Of a stretch of DNA of 64,000 nucleotides, positions 7,778 to 17,413 are shown in pieces; the first letter of the stretch is position 1, and every line of letters begins with the position of its first letter. The stretch covers positions 558,001-622,000 of the forward strand of contig CAWGTV010000001.1 in NCBI GenBank assembly GCA_963825615.1, read 5' to 3'. Source of the DNA: JAHEDT01 sp963825615. Lineage in GTDB: Bacteria > Desulfobacterota > Desulfuromonadia > Desulfuromonadales > BM103. Below the pieces are notes generated by a model. It saw only the letters and a list, made by a program, of their open reading frames with translations, searched no databases and was not told the origin of the DNA. The position numbers were made by a program, and so were the translations under genes.

Positions 7778-9131
7778 ATGGCGAACAAACCGAAGATCAA
7801 GGAGCTGCTCGACGAAAGCTCCTGTACGCACAATCAGACCCGTAAGGTCGCCTGCAACGCACCGACACCCGGTGCGACCACGGGCGGCTGCGCCTTCGAG
7901 GGCGCTCAGATCTCCCTCTTCCCCTATGCCGACGCCGCCCACCTGGTGCACGGCCCGATGACTTGTCTCGGCTCTTCCTGGGAGACCCGCGCCACCGGCA
8001 CCAGCTAGCCAGGGCGCGACCTCACCCAGATGGGCTTCACCACCGACATTTCCCTCAACGACGTGGTCTTCGGCGGCGAGGAGAAAGTGGCCGCCGCCAT
8101 CGATTACATCATGGAACGCTACGCCCCGGAAGCTGTGTTCGTCTATGCCACCTGCGTCACGGCCATGATCGGCGACGATCTCGACCTGGTCTGCAGGCAG
8201 TCGGCGGAAAAACACGGCGTCCCGGTCGTGCCGGTCCACGCGCCCGGCTTCGTCGGCAGCAAGAACCTCGGCAGCCGACTCGGCGGTGAAGCCGCCCTGG
8301 CCCACCTGATCGGGACGCTGGAGCCAGAGGCTACCACCCCTTTCGATATCAACCTGATCGGCGAATACAACGTCACCGGCGACATGTGGCAGTACACGCC
8401 GCTGCTCGAAGAGCTCGGCATCCGCGTCCTCGCCACCCTGAGCGGCGATGGCCGCATCGCCCAGATCCGCACTGCCCACCGGGCCAAACTCAACGTCCTG
8501 GTCTGCGCCAAATCACTCGTCTCCCTGACCAGGAAAATGGAGGAGCGCTACGGCATCCCGTCGATCTCCCTCTCCTTCTACGGCAAACGCGACACCAGCA
8601 AGGGGCTGCGGGCAATCGCCGCAGCGTTGGGTGATGCTGGGCTGATCGAACGGACCGAAAGACTGGTCGCCCGCGAAGAGGCAAAGCTTGAAGAGAAGCT
8701 GGCGCCCTATCGGGCGTTTTTCAAGAGGCAAAAAAGCTGTGCTCAACACCGGCGGCAACAAGACCTGGTCAATCGCCGCGGCCTTGCAGGACCTCGGCAT
8801 CGAAGTGGTGGCAACCGCCGTCAAGAAAGCCACCGAGGACGACCGTGAAAAGGCCCGGCAGTATCTCGGCGACAGGGGTGTCCTGATGATGAACCCCGGT
8901 GCCGAGCAGGCGAAGATCATCGACGAGACCGGTGCCGACCTGCTGCTGGCCGGCGGCCGCAGCCTCTACACGGCCATCAAGAAGGGGATCGCCTTCGCCG
9001 ACGTCAACCAGGAGAAGAAAAAGAGCTACGGTGGCTACGACGGCCTTCTCAACTTGGCCGAAGATCTCAGAAACGCCCTGCAGAACCCGGTCTTCAAGAA
9101 CGTCGCACGGAGAGCGCCATGGGAGAAGTGA
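7778..9131 (+). pseudogene. nifE: nifE, FeMo-co assembly scaffold subunit, disrupted by one stop and one frameshift
   Basis: NifE and NifN form the scaffold on which the NifB-cofactor matures to FeMo-co. The reading starts at ATG 7778 (MANKPKIKELLDESSCTHN) and carries the NifD-like Cys positions CAFEGA, GPMTCLGSSW and VYATCVTAMIGDD. Codon 77 is TAG (8006-8008) and the NifE sequence resumes in the same frame straight after it (MGFTTDISLNDVVFGGEE). A second break near 8728, at an A6 run, needs removal of one base to continue into KAVLNTGGNKTW, after which the frame is intact to 9131. Apart from these breaks it is full length. The 3' end overlaps nifN. Sequencing error is the simplest explanation because other genes in the window show similar breaks. 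Confidence 0.85.
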
Positions 9132-10391
9132 TCCATAAAAGGGTTAAGCCGCTGCAGGTCAACCCATTCAAACTCAGCCAGCCGATGGGGGCAACCCTGG
9201 CCTTTCTCGGCATCGACGGTTGCATGCCGCTGATGCACGGCGGCCAGGGTTGCACCAGCTTCACCAAGGTCTTCTTCACCCGGCATTTCTGCGAACCGAT
9301 CGCCATCCAGACCAGCGCCGTCACCGATGCCATCGCGGTGCTCGACGGCGGCGACTACAGCATCATCGAGTCGGTCAAGAATATCACCAAAAAGGTCACA
9401 CCGAGCCTGATCGGCCTGCACACCACCGGCTTGCCGGAGACCAAGGGGGACGACCTCCGCGGCGTCGCGGCACAAGTCGACTACCCACTGGTTTACGTCA
9501 ACACCCCTGACTACGAAGGGGGATTTGAGAGCGGCTGGGCGTTGACTTGCAGGGCGCTGATCGAACAACTGGTCGTGCCGGTCGACGATATTGACGACAA
9601 CAAGCTGGTGCTCTTACCACACGTCAGCCTGACGCCGATCGAAGTCGAGAAGATCAAGGAATTCATCGAAGATTTCGGCTTCAACGTGTTTGCCCTCCCC
9701 GATCTTTCGACTTCACTCGATGGTCATCTGGGCGAAAAACAGGCGACCCTTTCCAGCGGCGGGATCAAATTGGATGAAATCAGGAAATTGGCAGATGCCG
9801 GTGTGGTGATCAGTGTTGGCGATTCGATGCAGCTCTGCGCCTCTGCTCTCCGGCAAAAAAACCCCGCAATGCGGCACTGTCATTTTTCCCACCTGCAGGG
9901 AATCGAAGCAACCGACTCGCTGGTCGCGCTGCTGCTGGAGGAGACCGGCTTCAGCGGCCCGCCGCTCCCGGTTGCCCGTTGGCGCCAGCGCCTGCAGGAC
10001 GCCATGCTCGACAGCCATTTTTCACTGGGTCAGACCCGCTTTCTGGTTGCTGCCGAAGCGGACCAACTCGCCGGGGTCTGCCAGTCGCTCCATGATGCAG
10101 GTGGCAGGGTGAATGTTGCGCTTGCCCCGGTCGATTCACCCCAGCTGGCCAAGATCAATGCCGACAAAGTGCTGGTCGGAGATCTCGAGGATGCCGAACA
10201 GCTTGCCGACCACTACGACCTGATCGTCGGCAACTGTCACTGTGAAGCGCTGGCACATCGACTGCAAAAAGGGCTGGTGCTGCAGAGGATTCCCCAACTG
10301 GGAGCAGGTCGGCAACCCGTTGAAGAACGATGTGCTGTACGAAGGCGGGGCTTATTTTCTTTTTGAAATAGCAAATACAAAGAAGCTGTAA
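9119..10391 (+). CDS. nifN: nifN, FeMo-co assembly scaffold subunit, frameshifted near the C-terminus
   Basis: Partner of NifE. The start ATG at 9119 overlaps the nifE end by 13 bases and has GGAGAG upstream. The N-terminal cysteine region (GCMPLMHGGQGCTSFTK, then HFCEP) and DAIAVLDGGDYS are typical NifN. As read, the frame closes at 10366 with an unrelated tail, but a one-base surplus near 10286-10291 restores the expected NifN ending (FPNWEQVGNPLKND to FEIANTKKL) with a stop at 10389-10391. No NifX domain is fused to it. It is followed after about 70 bases by the NifU-like/NifQ fusion. Confidence 0.88.
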
Positions 10392-10445
10392 GGCTGTAAC
10401 GCTTTGATGATTTAAACCTTATGGCCCTATAGCATTACTACATTA
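10383..10445. repeat. short intergenic repeat, copy 1
   Basis: The stretch GTAAGGCT...TTTAAACCT..ATggCCCTA.AGC between nifN and the NifU/NifQ gene resembles the palindromic segment at 18018-18095. Together they look like a degenerate dispersed intergenic repeat. Confidence 0.45.
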
Positions 10446-10461
10446 CGACTAGGATTTTTTC

Positions 10462-11466
10462 ATGACCGTTTACACCGACACCATCCGCCGCTGGGCAACC
10501 GACAACCGCCGCACCGGCATATTGCCGGACGCCGACGGCACCGGGGAAGTCGGCCTCGATTCCAAAGAGCTCGGCAATCGTTTGGCCGTGCGCTTTACCA
10601 TCAAGGTCGAACGAGGCCTTGTCACCGACGTCCGCTACCAGGTCTTCGGTTGCGGATTTTCCATGGCAGCCTGCGCCGTGGCCGCCGATCTGTCGGTCGG
10701 CTCCTCTCTCGATGAGGTCAAAGCGATCGATGCGCAACGTCTCGATTCCGCCCTGAAAGGGCTGCCGCCCGAACGGGACTACTGTGCCGAACTGGCCATC
10801 CAGGCTCTCCATGCTGCGGTCAGAAGCGCCCGCAACTGGCGCCAACCAGTCCAGGCCAGCCTGCCGCAAGAGTCCGATCACGGGGCTCGTGTTACAGCCT
10901 CAGACCCGGTTTACGCAGCTCTGACCAGCACGCCGAAGCCGGACCAGGTTAGGATTGAGGACCGGCACCTATTTGCCTGCCTTCTCGCCGTCGCTGCACA
11001 GGATCCATATGACACGGCAGCGGCGCTTGGACTGGATGATAGCGACCTGGACATCCTGTTCGCGGAGATCTTCCCCGGCGCTCGGCGATCGCTCCTCGAA
11101 CAGCATGGGACATCGGTGAAGGATTCTCCGCCGGAGCGCAACCAGGAGATCCTTTCAATCCTGCTGTCCCATGTCCCCAACGAACCCTGCGATCACAATC
11201 GGCACAACGCCGAGCGACTAGCCCATGTCCTTGCGACCCGTGCAGCCCTCCCCGGTCATCTTTGGGTGGCCATGGGTTTATTCGAACGCCGGGAATTAAA
11301 CGCAGCCATCCGCCGCCATCTCCCCTCCCTGGCAACAGCCAACGACCAGAACATGCGCTGGAAGCGCTACCTCTACAAACAGGTCTGTGACCGCAACGGC
11401 GGGACCATGTGCAAAGCGCCGAATTGCGGGGTATGCAGCGATTATACCCTCTGTTTTCCGGCATAA
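10462..11466 (+). CDS. NifU/IscU-like scaffold domain fused to NifQ
   Basis: A 334-aa fusion. Residues about 20-120 are an IscU/NifU N-terminal-like scaffold: GTGEVGLDSKELGNRL, then VRYQVFGCGFSMAA (C64) and PERDYCAELAIQAL (C108). The first canonical scaffold cysteine, expected near residue 38, is missing. Residues about 145-334 match NifQ, ending in the diagnostic motif C317-x4-C322-x2-C325-x5-C331, which binds an iron-molybdenum-sulfur cluster. NifQ supplies molybdenum for FeMo-co synthesis on NifEN with NifH, and the position straight after nifN fits. The fusion suggests one polypeptide that loads or holds the cluster used for Mo delivery; that is inference. TAGGA lies ahead of the ATG. Confidence 0.85.
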   Translation: MTVYTDTIRRWATDNRRTGILPDADGTGEVGLDSKELGNRLAVRFTIKVERGLVTDVRYQVFGCGFSMAACAVAADLSVGSSLDEVKAIDAQRLDSALKGLPPERDYCAELAIQALHAAVRSARNWRQPVQASLPQESDHGARVTASDPVYAALTSTPKPDQVRIEDRHLFACLLAVAAQDPYDTAAALGLDDSDLDILFAEIFPGARRSLLEQHGTSVKDSPPERNQEILSILLSHVPNEPCDHNRHNAERLAHVLATRAALPGHLWVAMGLFERRELNAAIRRHLPSLATANDQNMRWKRYLYKQVCDRNGGTMCKAPNCGVCSDYTLCFPA

Positions 11467-11694
11467 TTGAACGACTCCGCCATATTGCTACGGCTTGCGT
11501 GGCCTCTGGGCCACCCACAAAATCTCCAGCCATCCATTAGAGCATTGCCATTTTTTTATTGACCTGTTAAAGACTCATCATTTACCGTTGTTTAAAATAC
11601 CATCTCCGCAATTTGTACGATAATTTACGACGACATAAGATTTCAGTCGCACCCTTCGTCGTGCCAAATTCCATCCACACTGTCAGGAGAAGTC

Positions 11695-13798
11695 ATGTTT
11701 ATTACACGTTTCACAATTGTCTGCGCAATCGCATTCCTATCAAGCTCATCGCTACTCTTTGCCGCCGAAGCGATCCTGCTTGAAGAGATTGTCGTCAAAG
11801 GAACGGATCTCCCCTCGAATGAAGAGACTTTGACGATTCGCGAGGTGCGGGAGAGCCCGGCACGGGACATCGGTGAGGCGGTCGAGATGGTTCCTGGCCT
11901 CTCCAGTCTGCGCAAGGGAGCGATCGCCAACGACATCGTGCTGCGCGGTCTGCAGCGGGACAACATCAACGTGCTGATGGACGGGGTGCGTGTCCAGGGA
12001 GGGTGTCCATCGCGCATGGACCCGCCGGCGTTCCACTTCGACTTTGCCGAAGTCGAGTCCATCGAGGTCGTCAAAGGCCCATATGACCTGCGTTATGCCG
12101 GCAGCATGGGCGGGCTGGTCAATGCCGTCAGCAAGCAGCCGAAGCCGGGCCCCGGCCTCTCGGCAGTGCTGACCTACGGTTCATTCGAACAGTTGCAGAC
12201 CTCGGTGACCGGTTCCTATGCCATGGACAGCTATTCTGCGCTGGCCGGGTACGCCTACAAGTACTCCAAGCCGCCGAAGGCCGGCAACGGCGACCGGATC
12301 ACCGACATCTACCCGGCCACCAGCAAGAATCGCTATCGTGACAGCAAGATGGACTCCAGGGCCTATGACATCAATACCGTCTGGGCAAAAGGGGGTTACC
12401 AGTTGACGGGCAAAACCCATACCGAGCTCGACGTTGCCTACCAGGATGCTCAACATGTACTTTACCCGGCCCTGTACATGGACGCCGATCATGACCGGAC
12501 ACGCAGGCTGAACTGGACGACGACGGTCGACACCCCCGCCGACCTGCTTGACGATGTCAAATTTCAGCTCTACTGGACCGATGTCGACCACCTGATGCAC
12601 GACGAATTTCGCGTCAGCTCGATGCCGAGCATGGTTGTAACCAGGGATTACAGCATGGAGACCGATGCTGACACGACCATGGTCGGCGGCAACCTGAGCG
12701 GCACCATGAGCGTCGGGCCGGGTCAATTGAACGGCGGCGTCGACATCTTCTATCGCAACTGGGATGCCACCAACAAAAGTGCCATGTACAAGGCTTACGA
12801 GTCGCAGGCGATGATTCCCGATGTCGATCATGACCAGTTTGGCGTGTTCGCGGAGTATACGCTGCCGGTCAGCGATCACGTGAAACTCAAGGGTGGCCTG
12901 CGCGTCGATTACGCTGACTCCGATGCAACCAAGCTCAACAGCAGTCGGCTTGACACCCTATACCAACCTTACCAACCCGGCCACCGCCTCGACAGCGACA
13001 ACGACTTCTTCGAGCCCATCAGCCAACCTGCAACTGTTCTGGAACGCCGCCGAAGGGATTGACGTCTTCGCCGGACTGGCCTCTGCCAGCCGCATGCCGG
13101 ACCCGCAGGAGCTCTACATCGGCCTGCAGCGGATCCCCACCATGATGATGCCCTCGGCAACTAGCTGGGTAGGCAACCCGGATCTCGATCCGTCGCGCAA
13201 CAATCAGGCCGACCTCGGCGTCAAGTTCACCGGCGAGAGGTTTTTTCTCAACGGTTCGGTCTTTTACAGCCGCATCGACGACTACATCAATGTCGTCAGC
13301 GTCGACCCGGACGGCCCCGGGCTTGGCACTCTGCCGGCCGCCAAGACCTACCGCAACATTGACGCCAGGCTCTGGGGCGGCGAGCTTTCCTCCCAGATTT
13401 CCCTGCCGCTCGAACTCTACCTGATCGGCAGCCTGTCCTACACCGAAGGGAAAAATCTCGACACCCACGAGCCGCTCGCGGAGATTCCGCCCCTGAGCGG
13501 ATCAGCCGCCCTGCGTTATGACAACGGCACCTGGTTCGTCGAAGTGCAGGAGCAGTTTGCCGACCACCAGAACAGGGTCGACGACGATCTCAACGAAGAG
13601 AAAACCAGCGGTTGGGGCGTCACCAACCTCAAGGCCGGGACCACTCTCGACAAGTGGTCGATCATCGCCGGTGTGGACAACCTGTTCGACAAGTTCTACT
13701 ACACCCACCTGTCGTATCAACGCGATCCCTTCCGTACCGGTGAGAGAGTGCCGGAACCCGGTGCGTTCGGCTTTGTGACAGTCATGTACCAGTACTGA
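11695..13798 (+). pseudogene. TonB-dependent outer-membrane receptor, frameshifted
   Basis: About 700 codons encoding an outer-membrane receptor. A signal peptide (MFITRFTIVCAIAFLSSSSL to AEA) is followed by a TonB-box-like EEIVVKG, a plug domain (MVPGLSSLRKGAIANDIVLRG, then VESIEVVKGPYDLRYAG) and a beta-barrel ending in Phe-Val-Thr-Val-Met-Tyr-Gln-Tyr. The frame breaks near 13017: the first part closes at 13062 in a nonsense tail, while family-like sequence (ANLQLFWNAAEGIDVFAGL) continues in another frame to 13798. GGAGAAG precedes the ATG. It is followed three bases later by tonB. The ligand is unknown; position inside the nif locus suggests a molybdenum or iron chelate (inference). Confidence 0.85.
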
Positions 13799-13800
13799 GC

Positions 13801-14592
13801 ATGACTCTCTCCGCCAGTCACCAACCGGGAGACTTCCCGCAGGATTTACTCTGGAAGCAGACGCTGCTGGTCTCGCTGGTCATCCACGCCGTTGGACTAT
13901 GGACCGCCACGACATGGTGGCAGAAGAGTGTACTGAATGCGGACCTGCAGCCACAGGTCATCGAGGTGGAAGTCGTTGAACGCGCCGTGTCGTCACCGGC
14001 TGTACCCTCTGTTGTTCCCCCGGCAGCCAAATCGCAGGCTGTGGTCCCGCCCCCGGCTGCACGCCGCGCAGCGCCTTCAGTTAAACCGCAGCCGATCAAA
14101 AAAGTTTCGCCCCCAGCAACGCGGCAAATGCAGGTACAGCAGCAATCACCAGCCGAGGCTCAAGTGGAACCGGTCCCGGCTGTGTTGTTGGCACCGCATG
14201 CAGAACAGGGCGATCAGCTGATTCAACGCCGTGAAGAGCAAAGGCGCGAACCAACGGCGATAGCAGCCGACGAGAGCGCTTCGGTCAATCTCGACCGCAC
14301 CATCGATCTCAGAAGAGCCTACCAACAGCAGCTCAAGGAACTGATCGAAAAGCACAAGCAATATCCTTTGATGGCCCGCAAGGGGAGACAGCAGGGACGC
14401 GTTGTGATCGAGTTCAGTATCAACACGACCGGCACACTGGTCTCAGTTCAAGTAGCACAGTCATCTGGTCACACGCTGCTTGACCGGGCCGCTCTCAAAG
14501 CTGTGCGTGCCGTCGCTGTTTTCCCGGAACCGCCGGCAGCGCTCTCCGGGGACAGCCGTTTCCAGATCGCCATCAGCTTTACACTTGAATGA
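13801..14592 (+). CDS. TonB energy-transducing protein
   Basis: A 263-aa inner-membrane protein with one N-terminal transmembrane helix (residues about 19-40, containing LLVSLVIHAVGL with the typical membrane His), a long Pro/Ala/Gln-rich periplasmic spacer (70-160) and a C-terminal TonB domain (LIEKHKQYPLMARKGRQQG, then VVIEFSINTTGTLVSVQVA). It couples the proton-motive force to receptors in the outer membrane. No exbB or exbD is visible here, so it must use ExbBD encoded elsewhere. It starts two bases after the receptor stop and clearly serves that receptor. It converges on nifO. Confidence 0.9.
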   Translation: MTLSASHQPGDFPQDLLWKQTLLVSLVIHAVGLWTATTWWQKSVLNADLQPQVIEVEVVERAVSSPAVPSVVPPAAKSQAVVPPPAARRAAPSVKPQPIKKVSPPATRQMQVQQQSPAEAQVEPVPAVLLAPHAEQGDQLIQRREEQRREPTAIAADESASVNLDRTIDLRRAYQQQLKELIEKHKQYPLMARKGRQQGRVVIEFSINTTGTLVSVQVAQSSGHTLLDRAALKAVRAVAVFPEPPAALSGDSRFQIAISFTLE

Positions 14593-14610
14593 AGGAGATC
14601 CCCCTCACTC

Positions 14611-15018
14611 TTACGGGAGGACCACACAAGGACAATTTTTCGGGTCGCGTTCGCCAACCGATGCCAGCTCCAGACCGATCCAGTTATGGACTTCCTGGAC
14701 ATCAAATCCAGCCAACCTTTCTTCACCAACCTGCATCAACGGTCGCACGATCAGCAGCGGTTCTTCTACCATCATCTGCAGTGCAACGTCGACCTCCAGC
14801 ATCTCCGGAACGATCTCGCCGGACTTGACCATCGGGTTGGATGGATTGAATCTCTCTGCAACCGGCCGCTCACCGAAAAAGTCGGCCAGCCGATGAATGG
14901 TCCAGGGTTCAGTCAGCAGATTGCGGACCTCGAGTTCATGACCCGATGCAAGCAGAATCTTTTTCTGCCTTGCATTCCCCCGGCAATCGGGTTTTTCCCA
15001 GAAAATCACTTTTGCCAT
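14611..15018 (-). CDS. nifO: ArsC-family nitrogenase-associated protein NifO
   Basis: A 135-aa thioredoxin-fold protein of the ArsC/Spx family, beginning MAKVIFWEKPDCRGNARQKK. The single N-terminal cysteine (DC12RGN) replaces the CxxC of thioredoxins, and NLLTEPWTIHRLADFFG plus AERFNPSNPMVKSGEIVPE match nitrogenase-associated ArsC-like proteins (NifO). Its exact role is unresolved; in other diazotrophs it has been linked to nitrogenase activity during nitrate exposure. GAGGAGC precedes the start, and the gene lies 18 bases after trmO as the last gene of the nifB operon. Confidence 0.85.
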   Translation of the reverse strand: MAKVIFWEKPDCRGNARQKKILLASGHELEVRNLLTEPWTIHRLADFFGERPVAERFNPSNPMVKSGEIVPEMLEVDVALQMMVEEPLLIVRPLMQVGEERLAGFDVQEVHNWIGLELASVGERDPKNCPCVVLP

Positions 15019-15036
15019 AGCAGCTCCTCAGCCATG

Positions 15037-15522
15037 TTAATCATTGCTCCCAAAACGACTATCAGAACGAACGGTAACCACCTGGGCAGCAGACGACTCC
15101 AGCCAGCCGGTCTGGATCTCTCCCCGGGGATGATCAAACAACGGGACATAGGGCTTGATGTCAAGCAGGGGCGTTTCATCGAGCATGTCGACGCCTTCAA
15201 CCTCGAGGATCAAGCCGTTGCTTTGGCACAGGCGCAGGACCGACAGGCCGATCGGATTCGGCCGGCATGGGGCACGGGTGGCAAACAGGCCATGGACACA
15301 GTCATCGAGAAACGGGGTGACGCTCAGACGGACATCGGTCTGACAATGGAAATGATAAATCACGATCACGTGTGAAAACCCATCGAGGGCCCTAAGCCCT
15401 TCGGCCAAATCAGGACGCAGTTCGATTCGACCGCAGGCGCTACCAGTGCCGGGGGGTTGGAACGGCATCTTGTCAAGGGCCTTGAAAGGAGTTCGAAGCC
15501 AGCCAATCGGCTGATAATTCAT
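15037..15522 (-). CDS. trmO: TrmO/TsaA-family SAM-dependent methyltransferase
   Basis: A 161-aa protein with the TrmO (YaeB/VirR) signatures PIGWLRTPF, DGFSHVIVIYHFH and the strongly conserved RAPCRPNPIGLSVLRL. TrmO N6-methylates threonylcarbamoyl-adenosine at tRNA position 37 using S-adenosylmethionine. Short TrmO-like genes also recur in nif and molybdenum loci, so a non-tRNA role is possible. At this length it contains the beta-barrel SAM-binding domain but not the extra C-terminal domain of the E. coli enzyme. The ribosome binding site is weak. It is second to last in the nifB operon. Confidence 0.8.
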   Translation of the reverse strand: MNYQPIGWLRTPFKALDKMPFQPPGTGSACGRIELRPDLAEGLRALDGFSHVIVIYHFHCQTDVRLSVTPFLDDCVHGLFATRAPCRPNPIGLSVLRLCQSNGLILEVEGVDMLDETPLLDIKPYVPLFDHPRGEIQTGWLESSAAQVVTVRSDSRFGSND

Positions 15523-15598
15523 AGTATTTCAATCGTTTTCGCAACAGGGGCCAGCATCCCTAGCGAAGGAGCCTGGTCCCCTCATGATAGACGTTCGC

Positions 15599-16336
15599 TC
15601 AAATCAAAAACATCTTCCCGCCAGCCAATACCAGCATGATAGACATCGCCTTGAGAATGGTCGCCACCGGCAGATGACGGCTACCGCACAGGGCCCCAAT
15701 CGAACCACCGATCAAGGCCATGCCTGCGAGCAGAGAGGCGTAATCTGGCAGATGGTGCAGGCTGCTCATATGCCCAAGCAGCCCTGAAATCGAGTTAACC
15801 AGAATAAAGAGTGCGGCAATCCCGGACACTTCACGGACACGTGCCCAGCGCAGCAGTATCATCAAGGGGCTCAGGAAGATACCGCCACCGACACCGATCA
15901 GACCCGAGACAAAACCAAGCACGGCACCGACCAGCATAGCCGTCGTGCGTGCCGGCGCTTGCGTCGCATAATCCACCTGGTCCTTGCGCACGAACAGCCG
16001 CCATGCTGCAAATAACAACACCATCCCGAGCGCCGGCCGGTAGATTTCCGGCGGCAGGCTGAATGTGCCGCCAAGAAAACTTGCCGGAATCGATGTTATG
16101 ACAAACGGCCAGAACACCCGCCAGGAAAACTGCCGGGCACTGCAGTAGAGATAGGCGCCAACACCGGCAACGACAATATTGAGCAGTAACGCGGTAGGCT
16201 TGAGCGCCTCAGGGTGCAGACTGAAAAGCGCCATAACAGCGAGATATCCTGAGGCGCCGCCATGACCGACACTGGCGTAAAGCATGGCGACGATAAAGAT
16301 GCAGACTGCGAGAAACGGGATCATTTCGGGTGTCAT
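15599..16336 (-). CDS. TSUP (TauE/SafE) family membrane transporter
   Basis: A 245-aa polytopic membrane protein with about eight hydrophobic segments, starting MTPEMIPFLAVCIFIVAML. The two TSUP half-signatures are visible: YASVGHGGASGYLAVMALF near residue 20 and GFVSGLIGVGGGIFLSPLM near residue 145. TSUP proteins export or import sulfur-containing or organic anions such as sulfite, sulfoacetate or thiosulfate. Its position 28 bases after nifB suggests sulfur or oxyanion supply for cofactor synthesis, but that is inference. AAGGAG precedes the start. Confidence 0.85.
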   Translation of the reverse strand: MTPEMIPFLAVCIFIVAMLYASVGHGGASGYLAVMALFSLHPEALKPTALLLNIVVAGVGAYLYCSARQFSWRVFWPFVITSIPASFLGGTFSLPPEIYRPALGMVLLFAAWRLFVRKDQVDYATQAPARTTAMLVGAVLGFVSGLIGVGGGIFLSPLMILLRWARVREVSGIAALFILVNSISGLLGHMSSLHHLPDYASLLAGMALIGGSIGALCGSRHLPVATILKAMSIMLVLAGGKMFLI

Positions 16337-16364
16337 CGTTTAACTCCTTGAGGGGCCTCCCCGT

Positions 16365-17240
16365 CTAACTGGCCTGTGCGTGTAACGCTTCGAGATCGAG
16401 ATCCATGCCGACCACGCCGGCCGCATCGGCCCGGCACTGTTTGCAATGACGTGCTTGGGAGAGGATCAGCTCCGCCTGATTGCGCAGCATTTCCATGGTC
16501 GCCTCCGTTGGCGGCTCGATCTCCTTGAATCGGCCGATCGGGATCACCGGGATGATATTCATCATGGTTGCGCCGAGTTCGCGGACCTTGACAGCCAGGT
16601 CGAGGGTTTCGTGATCGTTGACCCCGGGGATATAGACATGGTTGACCTTGATCAACATGCCGGCGGCCACAGCATAGCGCACACCATCGAGTTGGCGCTT
16701 GAGCAGCACCGCGGCCCCCTCTTCACCATCGAGTCGCTCGCCGTGGAATTTGACCCACTCATAGACCCTGGCCCCGGTCTGCGGCGTCAGGGCATTGATC
16801 GTCACCGTGATGCTGTGGACGCCGAGGCGAACCAGTTTATCCAGGTATTCGGTGAGCAGCAGGCCGTTGGTCGACAGGCAGAGGGTCATCTCCGGAAAAG
16901 ACTCTTTGACCAGCTTGAAGGTCTCGAAAGTTTTCGGATTGGCCAGCGGGTCACCCGGGCCTGCGATGCCAACCACCTTGAGCCGGGCGCCACCCTTCAT
17001 CTCCATGTGTCTCTTGACCAGGCGCACGCGCTCGACCGCCTGTTCCGGCGTCAGGACCCGGCTGGTCACGCCCGGCCGGCTCTCGTTGGCACAATCGAAT
17101 TTCCGTTCACAAAATCCGCATTTTATATTGCAACCCGGGGCCACCGGCAGGTGGATCCGGCCCGCCTTGGCATGATCACCACCAAAACAGGGGTGATCAG
17201 TCTGGCGCTGCATTTTCATCATCGGGCAGCCTGTGGCCAT
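16365..17240 (-). CDS. nifB: nitrogenase cofactor biosynthesis radical SAM protein NifB
   Basis: NifB fuses two [4Fe-4S] clusters and inserts carbide to make NifB-co, the FeMo-co core. The 291-aa protein has the radical SAM motif CNIKCGFC (CxxxCxxC) near residue 36, the nif-specific ERKFDCANESRPGV just after it, GIAGPGDPLANP near residue 90 and the C-terminal cysteines HCKQCRADAAGVVG. There is no fused NifX domain, so it is the short form. ATG 17240 has AAGGAGAA upstream; the open frame extends further but that sequence is the leader. It heads nifB-TSUP-trmO-nifO, driven by a sigma-54 promoter with an attenuator. Confidence 0.95.
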   Translation of the reverse strand: MATGCPMMKMQRQTDHPCFGGDHAKAGRIHLPVAPGCNIKCGFCERKFDCANESRPGVTSRVLTPEQAVERVRLVKRHMEMKGGARLKVVGIAGPGDPLANPKTFETFKLVKESFPEMTLCLSTNGLLLTEYLDKLVRLGVHSITVTINALTPQTGARVYEWVKFHGERLDGEEGAAVLLKRQLDGVRYAVAAGMLIKVNHVYIPGVNDHETLDLAVKVRELGATMMNIIPVIPIGRFKEIEPPTEATMEMLRNQAELILSQARHCKQCRADAAGVVGMDLDLEALHAQAS

Positions 17241-17310
17241 AGTCTTTCTCCTTGTAAACGCAACAAGGCGCAATTCCTTGACAGGAAGAGCGCCTCTGCT
17301 CGTGTGACAG

Positions 17311-17347
17311 AAAAATAAAAGCCCCGCTGAGTGATCACTCTCGGGGC
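17311..17347 (-). terminator. leader terminator of nifB
   Basis: GCCCCG (minus strand) pairs with CGGGGC around a nested palindrome GAGTGATCACTC, followed by TTTTATTTTT. It lies between promoter and nifB, so it acts as an attenuator. Confidence 0.83.
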
Positions 17348-17385
17348 CTCTTTGCCGTCTCCAGGATGCGATACAACCTTGTATC
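17345..17385 (-). promoter_or_regulatory. ANTAR-type two-hairpin antiterminator in the nifB leader
   Basis: Hairpin 1 (17370-17385) is GATAC-AAGGTT-GTATC and hairpin 2 (17345-17356) is GGC-AAAGAG-GCC. Both hexaloops have A1 and G4. Hairpin 2 overlaps the 5' arm of the terminator. Confidence 0.78.
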
Positions 17386-17413
17386 ACCGTATTAAATTTA
17401 GTTGTATTCAATA

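Noticed and set aside
8006..8008. TAG in nifE as a pyrrolysine codon or programmed read-through
   Set aside because: NifE needs no special residue here, no Pyl genes are visible, and other genes in the window have error-like breaks.
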